NCBI RefSeq assembly: GCF_001624705.1
Contig: NZ_JSEO01000004.1
Location: forward strand, 124,001 to 188,000
From: Marinomonas sp. SBI8L
GTDB lineage: Bacteria; Pseudomonadota; Gammaproteobacteria; Pseudomonadales; Marinomonadaceae
Reading direction: 5' to 3'
DNA: 64,000 nucleotides
Shown in pieces: positions 56,937-64,000 of the stretch. Positions within the stretch are counted from its first letter, which is position 1. Each line of letters opens with the position of its first letter. Position numbers and translations under genes: made by a program. A model generated the notes under the pieces. That model searched no databases. It had not been told where the DNA came from and saw only the letters and a program-made list of their open reading frames with translations.

Positions 56937-57845
56937 CTAGTTTGATCGCTTCGCCAGCCATTTAGTAATGATAGGTAGAGCAGATGTAGGTACTTGGATC
57001 GCACCAGCAAGCGGCAAAAACATAGGCCCTAACAATGATCCTGCGATGGTATGAGTTAGCAGCACATTACGGTTTCCCGCTGTCACAGCTGCCATAAATG
57101 CCTGCTCTTTCCCCAGTTTTTTATACAAAAAGAATGCGGCGATAAAAAACAAGGTCACCAAAAAGGTTGAAATACCAATAAGCTGATACGCCAATATAGG
57201 GTCTTGATCCCATTGCAGTCTGAAATTACTAATCAAACCAAATGGAAAGGCAAACACAACCAAAATGGTATAAGGAGAGATTTTTACCAATGCGCGCCCT
57301 AGCTTATCCTCCGGTACATATTTATGTATAACAAAAGAGAGCAACATAGGGCCAAAGATAAAAATAACCAAGCGCATAATATAGGCTTGCATATCCAAGC
57401 TAACTTCACCGGATTGCAGCAAAAACAAAGAAACATAAATAGCAACTGGCAATAAAATGGTAGAGCCAATCGTCATGGCCATGGAGGTCATTACATCAAA
57501 ACCTAAAGCACGGATAATAGCTGGGGTAGCAAACAATGAGCCTGTCGCAGCAACGGCAACAATAGCCAAGGTCAGCGCCTCATCAGCCCCGATCAACTTA
57601 GCAAATACAAAGCTAAGCAACATCAAAAAAAAGGAGTGAAAACAAGCATACCACCAGACATAAAGCTGTTTTAGCTTAATCACTAACTCGTTTTGCTTCA
57701 TACCAATTAAGGTTAGTGTCATTAAAACAAAAAGGCAGTAAGGCAATATAGGAAAAACTTTTAAGGAATATTCAGGTAGCAAAAAGCCAAGAATGGCCGC
57801 CGCAAAAATAAATACCAAAGAATGGCGTATTAAAAAAGAAAACAT
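56937..57845 (-). CDS. BASS-type (bile acid:Na+ symporter superfamily) membrane transporter
   Basis: A 302-aa membrane protein with about nine hydrophobic segments and few charges, resembling the SBF/BASS fold. A conserved-looking segment (AAVTAGNRNVLLTH) is near residue 255. It is probably co-transcribed with the deaminase-like gene 36 nt downstream. I infer that it imports the deaminase substrate or exports a product with sodium. Substrate unknown. Confidence 0.65.
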   Translation of the reverse strand: MFSFLIRHSLVFIFAAAILGFLLPEYSLKVFPILPYCLFVLMTLTLIGMKQNELVIKLKQLYVWWYACFHSFFLMLLSFVFAKLIGADEALTLAIVAVAATGSLFATPAIIRALGFDVMTSMAMTIGSTILLPVAIYVSLFLLQSGEVSLDMQAYIMRLVIFIFGPMLLSFVIHKYVPEDKLGRALVKISPYTILVVFAFPFGLISNFRLQWDQDPILAYQLIGISTFLVTLFFIAAFFLYKKLGKEQAFMAAVTAGNRNVLLTHTIAGSLLGPMFLPLAGAIQVPTSALPIITKWLAKRSN

Positions 57846-57986
57846 ACTATCTGTTGCCGAAGAGGAAAGTTAAATGTTGAAGGTTTATAGCTTTACGGCA
57901 TTTTAGCATCAAGCTTTGCTAAATAATCATAATGAGTGAATCTATTGTTTTTACAATCCAGATTCATCAAGAAATAAAGGTGTTCA

Positions 57987-58229
57987 TTACAAAATAGAGT
58001 GGAGTTTATTTTTCTCTGGCAATTCTGCTTCTTCTTCTGGCCAGTCTAATCTTGCCTTATCAAAAGCTTCACGTAATCGCATCAAGTCTAAATCATTCAT
58101 TTGATCTATTAGGTTAAACGACTCTTCAAGACGCTCATCCCAAGCTTTAGACTCAGACGATTCAAGCTTGTTTTTCTCATCTCTCTGAGCGGTTAATTCT
58201 TTAGGAAAACGTAGCACATTGCTCTTCAT
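57987..58229 (-). CDS. Small uncharacterised charged protein (80 aa)
   Basis: No domain is recognised. The product is highly charged (many Glu, Lys and Asp). A predicted helix (WDERLEESFNLIDQMNDLDLMRLREAFDKAR) covers the middle, with no signal or membrane segment. The ATG at 58229 is followed by a frame of ordinary composition. It is divergent from yaaA, with about 100 bp between the start codons. I cannot assign a role. Confidence 0.6.
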   Translation of the reverse strand: MKSNVLRFPKELTAQRDEKNKLESSESKAWDERLEESFNLIDQMNDLDLMRLREAFDKARLDWPEEEAELPEKNKLHSIL

Positions 58230-58330
58230 AAATTCTCTCTATTGAACTTCACTATAGATATCTATCGTTACTCTATGGATAATCTGTAACAAACGCAATA
58301 TATCTTGCCCTTTATGTTACAGGATTCCCA

Positions 58331-59113
58331 ATGAAGTTTTTAATTTCTCCCGCAAAAACATTAGATTTAGACAGCAAGTTACCAACTAATGAGTCAAGCC
58401 AACCTATTGCTCTAACTCAAGCGCAGGCGCTGATTGACACCATTAAACCTTATACACCAGCTGATGTTGCCTCTTTAATGAAGCTGAGTGATAAACTTGC
58501 AACCCTGAATGTAAACCGTTATCACGAGTGGGATAAAAACCACACCCAAGCAAACAGTCGCCCTGCGCTATTCACTTTTAAAGGTGATGTGTATACCGGT
58601 CTTGACGCTCATTCTCTTAGCCAAGATGACATAGCATATGCACAAGAACACCTTCGCATGCTTAGCGGCCTGTACGGCCTATTAAAACCATTAGACTTGA
58701 TGCAAGCTTACCGCCTTGAAATGGGAACACGCTTAGGTAATAACAAAGGCACTAACCTTTATCAGTTCTGGGGGGATGATATTGCCAATATGATTATTAG
58801 CGAACTCGCTGATGATGAGCTTTTAGTGAACTTAGCCTCTAACGAATACTTTAAAGCGGTAAATACAAAAGTTATTTCACAGCGTATCGTATCGCCTATT
58901 TTCTTGGATGAGAAAAATGGTAAATTTAAGGTGATTAGCTTTTACGCGAAAAAAGCACGTGGTTTGATGGCCCGTTACTTGATTCAAGAGCAATGTGAAA
59001 CATACGAAGACATGCTCAACTTTAATCTGGCAGGCTACCGTTATGATCCTGACCAGTCTAAAGCTGACGAGCCCGTTTTTATTCGCCCTGAGAGCATGCA
59101 ACCTGCTAAGTAA
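58331..59113 (+). CDS. yaaA: Peroxide stress protein YaaA
   Basis: A 260-aa YaaA/DUF328 protein: MKFLISPAKTLDL at the N terminus and RMLSGLYGLLKPLDLMQAYRLEMGT near residue 115 are the family signatures. In E. coli YaaA lowers free iron during peroxide stress and belongs to the OxyR regulon. It appears to be monocistronic, with a terminator after it. Confidence 0.94.
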   Translation: MKFLISPAKTLDLDSKLPTNESSQPIALTQAQALIDTIKPYTPADVASLMKLSDKLATLNVNRYHEWDKNHTQANSRPALFTFKGDVYTGLDAHSLSQDDIAYAQEHLRMLSGLYGLLKPLDLMQAYRLEMGTRLGNNKGTNLYQFWGDDIANMIISELADDELLVNLASNEYFKAVNTKVISQRIVSPIFLDEKNGKFKVISFYAKKARGLMARYLIQEQCETYEDMLNFNLAGYRYDPDQSKADEPVFIRPESMQPAK

Positions 59114-59131
59114 TAAGCAGGTTTATCTTAT

Positions 59132-59166
59132 AAAGCTAGGGATTCGTACCTAGCTTTTACTTTTTA
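59132..59166 (+). terminator. Terminator after yaaA
   Basis: AAAGCTAGG (59132-59140) pairs with CCTAGCTTT (59149-59157) around an 8-nt loop, followed by TTTTACTTTTT. It may also serve the convergent prmC transcript. Confidence 0.8.
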
Positions 59167-59186
59167 GAGAGTAAAAAAATATCCCT

Positions 59187-60044
59187 TTAGCAATCCGAAT
59201 ACTGGCCTAAGGTCACTCTATCGTTACCACCATAATCTTTGCGTGTTTCTATCTTATGATAGCCATTTTTCTCTAGTATCTTTCTCGCACCTTCACCTTG
59301 ATCATAGCCATGCTCAAAAGCTAACCAGCCATTTATAGCTAAATGCGCTTTCGCATCTCGGGCAATAATTTCAATATCTGAATACCCTTTGAGATCCGCA
59401 ATCAAAGCGGTTTTCGGCTCAAACCTAACATCTCCCTCATCAAGATGATGATCTTCAGGATCAATATAGGGAGGATTAGATACAATCAGAGCAAAACCAG
59501 TAGTAGCAACATTATCAAACCAGCTACTTTGCTGAATATCCACATTAAGACTTAGCTTTTGGTTATTCTGCTTAGCAAGTTCAACAGCCTCTGGAATAAG
59601 GTCGACTGCACTCACATTTGCATCAGACCTTTCACTGGCTAACGCTAACGCCACCGCACCTGTGCCTGTACCCAAGTCCAAAATACTCGGAGATTTAACA
59701 TCAGCAATTAGCTCAAGACCAATTTCTACCAAAGATTCAGTGTCTGATCTGGGAATTAAAGTAAATTCTGATACAGCTAACTCAAAGGTCCAAAATGCTT
59801 GATAGCCTAATATATAAGCAATCGGCCTACCTTTAAGGCGCTGCGCTAACAAAGCATCAAACCTTACCCTATCTTCTTCTGATACCTGCTTTTCTGGCCA
59901 AGTATAAAAATAGGACGTATTTACGCCCAACACTTCAGCTAGTAATAACTGAACATCTAACTCAGGTGTCTCAGTAAGCTTATTAGAACTAGAAAGGGCC
60001 GCTAATTGCGCGACCCCTTGCTGGATAACTTGATCAATTCTCAT
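59187..60044 (-). CDS. prmC: Peptide chain release factor glutamine methyltransferase
   Basis: PrmC methylates the Gln of the GGQ motif in release factors, using S-adenosylmethionine. The 285-aa protein has the SAM-binding DLGTGTGAVALAL near residue 118 and the catalytic NPPY motif (IVSNPPYIDPEDHHL) near residue 185. It is 25 nt downstream of prfA, whose product it modifies. Confidence 0.96.
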   Translation of the reverse strand: MRIDQVIQQGVAQLAALSSSNKLTETPELDVQLLLAEVLGVNTSYFYTWPEKQVSEEDRVRFDALLAQRLKGRPIAYILGYQAFWTFELAVSEFTLIPRSDTESLVEIGLELIADVKSPSILDLGTGTGAVALALASERSDANVSAVDLIPEAVELAKQNNQKLSLNVDIQQSSWFDNVATTGFALIVSNPPYIDPEDHHLDEGDVRFEPKTALIADLKGYSDIEIIARDAKAHLAINGWLAFEHGYDQGEGARKILEKNGYHKIETRKDYGGNDRVTLGQYSDC

Positions 60045-60069
60045 GTTATTTCATCATGCCAATTGTCAT

Positions 60070-61161
60070 TTATCGATTCTCTTCACTCAATGCAGCAAGC
60101 TGACCCGCTTGATGCTCATTGATAAGAGGCTGAACCAGATTATCTAGATCACCTGTGATGATCTCGTCTAGTTTATAAAGCGTTAGGTTGATTCTGTGGT
60201 CAGTGACACGACCTTGAGGATAGTTATAAGTACGAATACGCTCAGACCTATCACCACTACCAACCAAAGATTTACGTGTTTCAGATTGCTCAGCGGCATG
60301 CTTTTCTTCTTCAGCTGCCTGCAAGCGAGAAGCAAGTAAGGCCATCGCTTTAGCACGGTTCTTATGCTGAGAACGCTCATCCTGACACTCAACCACGACA
60401 CCTGTAGGAATGTGCGTTAAACGTATTGCAGAGTCAGTTTTGTTGACGTGCTGACCACCGGCACCAGATGCTCTGAAAGTATCAACACGTAAATCTGCTT
60501 TGTTGATTTCAATAGCATCCTGCTCATCCATTTCTGGCATGATAGCCACAGTACAAGCAGAAGTATGAATACGACCCTGAGATTCTGTCGCAGGCACTCG
60601 CTGAACCCTATGAACACCAGATTCAAACTTAAGCAAAGAGTAAGCCCCTTCACCCACAATACGAGCGATTACTTCTTTATAGCCCCCATGCTCACCTTCA
60701 TTACAACTAATCATCTCAACTTTCCAACGTTGAGTTTCAGCATAACGAGAATACATACGGAATAAGTCACCAGCGAAAATAGAAGCTTCGTCACCACCCG
60801 TTCCTGCGCGAACTTCCACAAAAACGTTGCGACCATCATTAGGGTCTTTCGGCAAAAGCAGTTTTTGTAAATCTAGCAACAGCTCTTCTTTCTTAAGCTG
60901 GCATGCTTTCATTTCTTCCACACCCATTTCTTTAATATCCGGGTCGGAATCTGTCATCATCAATTGCGCTTCTTCAAGGTTTTCATCATTCTCTTGAAAC
61001 TCTTCAAAGCATTTTACAACAGGCTCAAGCTCTGCGTATTCTTTTGAATAAGCACGAAACAAGTCTTGGTTCATGATGATTTCAGCATCGCTTAATAAAG
61101 CCGCTAGCTCTTCATAACGATCTGCTAAATTTTCTAATTTTAATTTAATCGATTCTTTCAT
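60070..61161 (-). CDS. prfA: Peptide chain release factor 1
   Basis: RF1 reads UAA and UAG. The 363-aa protein has the PAT recognition tripeptide ([14 protein letters not shown] near residue 189) and the GGQ catalytic loop ([21 protein letters not shown] near 235). Domain order and length are normal. It lies between hemA and prmC in the conserved cluster. Confidence 0.98.
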   Translation of the reverse strand: MKESIKLKLENLADRYEELAALLSDAEIIMNQDLFRAYSKEYAELEPVVKCFEEFQENDENLEEAQLMMTDSDPDIKEMGVEEMKACQLKKEELLLDLQKLLLPKDPNDGRNVFVEVRAGTGGDEASIFAGDLFRMYSRYAETQRWKVEMISCNEGEHGGYKEVIARIVGEGAYSLLKFESGVHRVQRVPATESQGRIHTSACTVAIMPEMDEQDAIEINKADLRVDTFRASGAGGQHVNKTDSAIRLTHIPTGVVVECQDERSQHKNRAKAMALLASRLQAAEEEKHAAEQSETRKSLVGSGDRSERIRTYNYPQGRVTDHRINLTLYKLDEIITGDLDNLVQPLINEHQAGQLAALSEENR

Positions 61162-61230
61162 GGTTAAGGTCTTTTTATTAAATTCTTTAAAGTGAGCACT
61201 TACGCTAGATTGTTACACGAAATAAGCTGG

Positions 61231-62505
61231 CTAATTTTTATCGTCTTTCAATTCTGTCATGCCCAACACCTTAAGTGCGACTTCTAGGCTTGCTTGATCA
61301 TCATCAGCACCCGCTTCACGCAAGAACTGAGTAGGTGTATGAATGAGTTTATTCATAAGATTGTGCGCCATTTTCTGTAAAACTTGCTCTGGCTCTTGAC
61401 CAGCACTTAAGTTTTTTAGCGCTCTTTCATACTCAAAAGACTTAATGTCTTCTGCTTTTTTACGGTAAGAGACAATAACATTAGATACCTTACGAGAATC
61501 TAGGTTACGCCTAAACTCAACAACTCCCGCATCAATAATGGCTTCTGCTGCGGTAGCGGCGTCTTGTCTTGATTTAACGTTTTGCTCGATAACTGAATGC
61601 AAGTCATCAACTGTATAGAGGTAAACGTCATTAATATCTTCGACTTCTGGTTCGATATCTCTAGGAACCGCAATATCAACTAATAAAATAGGTTTGTGTC
61701 GACGTTTTGATACTGCTTTCTCAACCATACCTTTACCAATAATAGGTAATTGGCTTGCGGTTGAAGAAATCACTAAATCTGCTTGAGATAGATATTCGCC
61801 TATATCAGCCAACAATATGGCTTCTGCCCCCATTTCAGAGGCAAGAATCTGAGCTCTTTCTAAGGTTCTGTTAGCAACGATTATACGCTTTACACCACTT
61901 TCTTTTAGATGACGAGCAACTAGCTCTATTGTTTGGCCAGCACCAATCAAAAGCGCCGTACTGCGTTTTACATCCGCAAAGATACGCTGTGCTAAACTAA
62001 CAGCGGCAAAAGCAATAGAAACTGGATTTTCACCAATAGCCGTATCTGTGCGTACCTTTTTCGCAATAGAAAAAGTACGCTGAAATAAAGCCTGTAATGA
62101 TTGGCCTATATATTTGCCTTCTTGAGACACAGCATAAGCTGATTTAACTTGTCCTAATATTTGAGGTTCGCCCAAGACAAGAGAGTCCAACCCTGACGCC
62201 ACACGCATAATATGCCTTACACTCTCATCATCTTGATGGGCGTAACAATATTGCTCTAATTCAGCTGCTGGAATTTGATGATATTCACCTAACCATTGAA
62301 TAATTTGCTTGATACTCGCGCCTTCTGGCACGGCACAATAAAGCTCAGTTCTATTGCAGGTAGAAACAATAACGGCCTCGTCAGCTCGATCACGGGTGAT
62401 CAAGGAAGACAAAGCGTCGAACATCTTCTCCGGCGCAAACGCAACTTTTTCTCGTATCGCAACGGGTGCTGTTTTGTGGTTGATACCAACCGTAATTAGC
62501 GGCAT
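61231..62505 (-). CDS. hemA: Glutamyl-tRNA reductase
   Basis: HemA makes glutamate-1-semialdehyde from charged Glu-tRNA in the C5 haem pathway. The 424-aa protein has the catalytic Cys in IVSTCNRTELYC near residue 50, an NADPH domain (ALLIGAGQTIELVARHL near 190) and a C-terminal dimer domain. An unusually basic/hydrophobic N terminus (ITVGINHKTAPVAIREK) fits known feedback-regulated HemA enzymes. Confidence 0.98.
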   Translation of the reverse strand: MPLITVGINHKTAPVAIREKVAFAPEKMFDALSSLITRDRADEAVIVSTCNRTELYCAVPEGASIKQIIQWLGEYHQIPAAELEQYCYAHQDDESVRHIMRVASGLDSLVLGEPQILGQVKSAYAVSQEGKYIGQSLQALFQRTFSIAKKVRTDTAIGENPVSIAFAAVSLAQRIFADVKRSTALLIGAGQTIELVARHLKESGVKRIIVANRTLERAQILASEMGAEAILLADIGEYLSQADLVISSTASQLPIIGKGMVEKAVSKRRHKPILLVDIAVPRDIEPEVEDINDVYLYTVDDLHSVIEQNVKSRQDAATAAEAIIDAGVVEFRRNLDSRKVSNVIVSYRKKAEDIKSFEYERALKNLSAGQEPEQVLQKMAHNLMNKLIHTPTQFLREAGADDDQASLEVALKVLGMTELKDDKN

Positions 62506-62804
62506 TAAGGGAACTCTTCACAGGTAATGAGATCTTAGCATCTAAGCTAAATAAGGCTTTTTAAACCAGGCCTCAAAAATTAAGGCCTAGCATTATACGT
62601 GTAAACATCACATTTTCGCACCCCATGTGATCAATAAAAACAAGAAAGCTTGTCGTAATGTGATGGATACACTACTGACATTACTATTACTAAGGGATAG
62701 TATAAGGAAATAACTTGAACAATTGTTTTAATCTATTTCTGTTAAACCTTAGGTTTTTAGCGCCTTTTAAGATCAAATCAATATTAAACAGGGTTTTATA
62801 ACTC
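62506..62804. other. Divergent region between hemA and the TPR lipoprotein gene
   Basis: About 300 bp without a supported gene. The plus strand has AAGGA at 62704-62708 followed by a TTG at 62715 that opens a 28-codon frame ending at a TAA (62799-62801), three bases before the lipoprotein ATG. This could be a leader peptide or just chance. No terminator is seen. Confidence 0.45.
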
Positions 62805-64000
62805 ATGACATCGCCTATTTTTAAAAAAGGATTTGCTGTCTTAACAGGATTAAGCCCTAGCTTTAACAAGTTAAGACAAAAGCCTTTCTTAGCATGCATA
62901 AAACCCAAACAAGCTTTATTAGCTGCCGCTTCATTTGGCCTAATTGCCTGCTCTTCTGCTTCAATACCACTCAATACAGCAAGTTCTAGCAAACAATTAA
63001 ACATTATTGATGAAGCGCCTATCGCAACAACAAAAATCGAAAGCAAACAAAACCCTATGCTTAAACAAATGCTCGTCGCTGAGTTTAGTTTACATAGGGG
63101 AAACTTGAATGCCGCTTACAAAACTTATTTAGCATTAGCACAAGAAGAGCAAAACTTAACAGCCATTAGTCGTGCGACTGATATTGCTGTCGCTATGAAC
63201 AATTTATTTCTCATTGAGCAGGCAAGTACACTCTGGCTAACTTTAGAAAATAATAAAGCGAGACCTTATAAGCTGAATTACGCGATTCAAATTAATTATC
63301 TAAAAAGTGAAACCGGGCGAGATGTTTTACAAAAAGCACTAGAGAATCAAGTTGATATAAGCTTTATTCACGAAGAAATTAATAAGAATGCAAGAAAGCC
63401 TGAGCAAATTGATAGCATCAAAGAGAGCCTAAAACAATTGAAGCTTGACCATCCAGCGAATGTTGAGCTGGATGTCGCGATTGCTAGGATTGATTTTTTA
63501 CAAGGGGATTTTGATTCTGCTTTAGCCAATAGCAAACGTTTAAAAAAGGCATTAGGTGATGATAAGTTTGGCATTGAAAGCTATCTCATTTTAGCCTTTA
63601 GCCAAAACCAAAATGACCAACTTAAAGATGCGATTGAAAGCTTAGAGCAAGCCTCTCTATACCATAAAGACAAGCTAAGAATTCTGACGCCTTTACTAAA
63701 CTTCTTACTTCAAGATGATCAAATAGAGCTATCCAAGCAATACTATCGAGAGCATTCATTGGCAGAGCAAGAATCTATTCAACTATCACTAAACTATATT
63801 GGCCAACTTCTTGAATACCAACATAGTGAGCTGGCTCTCTCACTATTAAAAGAACTTGATTACCCATCAACAGGCCTAGCTGATCAATTCTATTATCTAG
63901 AGGCAAATGCACTTTCTCAATTAGATAAAAAAGAAGATGGTATCGCACTTTTATTAAAAACCACTGGTCCACTTAAATTAAACGCAACTGAACAAGCCGC
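62805..64000 (+). CDS. Tetratricopeptide-repeat lipoprotein (partial, 3' end outside the window)
   Basis: The open frame runs from the ATG at 62805 to the window edge (398 codons plus two bases). A lipobox GLIAC puts the lipidated Cys near residue 49, after an unusually long basic N region. Helical repeats typical of TPR proteins follow (MLVAEFSLHRGNLNAAYKTYLALAQEE and later pairs). In related genomes a TPR protein sits here, divergent from hemA and upstream of lolB and ispE. It would be an outer-membrane-associated periplasmic adaptor. The function is not known. Confidence 0.82.
   Translation, partial: MTSPIFKKGFAVLTGLSPSFNKLRQKPFLACIKPKQALLAAASFGLIACSSASIPLNTASSSKQLNIIDEAPIATTKIESKQNPMLKQMLVAEFSLHRGNLNAAYKTYLALAQEEQNLTAISRATDIAVAMNNLFLIEQASTLWLTLENNKARPYKLNYAIQINYLKSETGRDVLQKALENQVDISFIHEEINKNARKPEQIDSIKESLKQLKLDHPANVELDVAIARIDFLQGDFDSALANSKRLKKALGDDKFGIESYLILAFSQNQNDQLKDAIESLEQASLYHKDKLRILTPLLNFLLQDDQIELSKQYYREHSLAEQESIQLSLNYIGQLLEYQHSELALSLLKELDYPSTGLADQFYYLEANALSQLDKKEDGIALLLKTTGPLKLNATEQA

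Noticed and set aside
62690-63046. 118-aa minus-strand frame overlapping the TPR lipoprotein start
   Set aside because: It runs antisense to a frame with a lipobox and repeat structure, and its own translation shows no family features.

Overview
This is about 64 kb of a low-GC gammaproteobacterial chromosome. The gene order points to the marine Oceanospirillales/Pseudomonadales side of the class. The markers are tig-clpP-clpX-lon; sthA/nqrM/apbE next to nqrABCDEF; mfd-csiV; lptM-lysA-dapF-DUF484-yigB; motY divergent from rnt; and hemA-prfA-prmC divergent from a TPR lipoprotein. A complete Na+-pumping NADH dehydrogenase, NhaB and a MotY (sodium-type flagellar motor) homologue fit a salt-water organism. 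I cannot name the genus from sequence alone. I see no phage, insertion sequence, CRISPR array or rRNA. Most of the window is core genome, with accessory loci between about 36 and 58 kb.

Layout. 1-4.7 kb: protein quality control (lon partial, clpX, clpP, tig), then tRNA-Arg(TCT). 5.2-8.1 kb: YihY-type membrane protein, a purine phosphoribosyltransferase, and the transhydrogenase sthA. 8.1-15.4 kb: nqrM, apbE and the nqr operon, with a terminator between nqrF and apbE. 16-20.3 kb: mfd and csiV. 20.4-22.9 kb: a PhnD-type binding protein paired with a sensor histidine kinase. 23.2-29.3 kb: sohB, nhaB, tyrS, an M23 peptidase and trxA. 29.4-33.1 kb: yigB, DUF484, dapF, lysA and the 40-codon lipoprotein gene lptM. 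33.3-36.3 kb: an acidic envelope protein of unknown function, motY, rnt and ybaN. 36.4-37.5 kb: two YdcH-like genes flanking a DksA/TraR zinc-finger gene, with FNR/Anr-like boxes. 37.5-42.4 kb: a TetR regulator, a guanidino-group hydrolase and a polar amino-acid ABC transporter around a promoter carrying tandem operators. 42.4-47.1 kb: arfB, a eukaryotic-type HisA, a zinc-ribbon membrane protein, and pspCBA divergent from pspF. 47.1-55.5 kb: a sugar locus with gluconokinase, a CUT1 ABC importer, a LacI regulator and a GH94 phosphorylase. 55.6-57.8 kb: a cytosine-deaminase-like enzyme and a BASS-type transporter. 58-64 kb: yaaA, prmC, prfA, hemA and the 5' part of a TPR lipoprotein gene.

How genes work together. 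The strongest system-level inference is that the sugar locus imports an aldonic disaccharide such as cellobionic acid, which is produced when oxidative enzymes cleave cellulose. The GH94 enzyme would phosphorolyse it to glucose-1-phosphate and gluconate, and the adjacent gluconokinase would feed gluconate into central metabolism. A perfect 28-bp palindrome in the divergent promoter region is the likely LacI operator. Second, the TetR/hydrolase/ABC locus looks like a self-contained guanidino-compound uptake and hydrolysis unit. Third, the YdcH/DksA-like cluster looks oxygen-controlled. Several genes appear to start with TTG (sohB, the M23 peptidase, dapF, rnt and hisA), so automatic start calls would be wrong for some of them.
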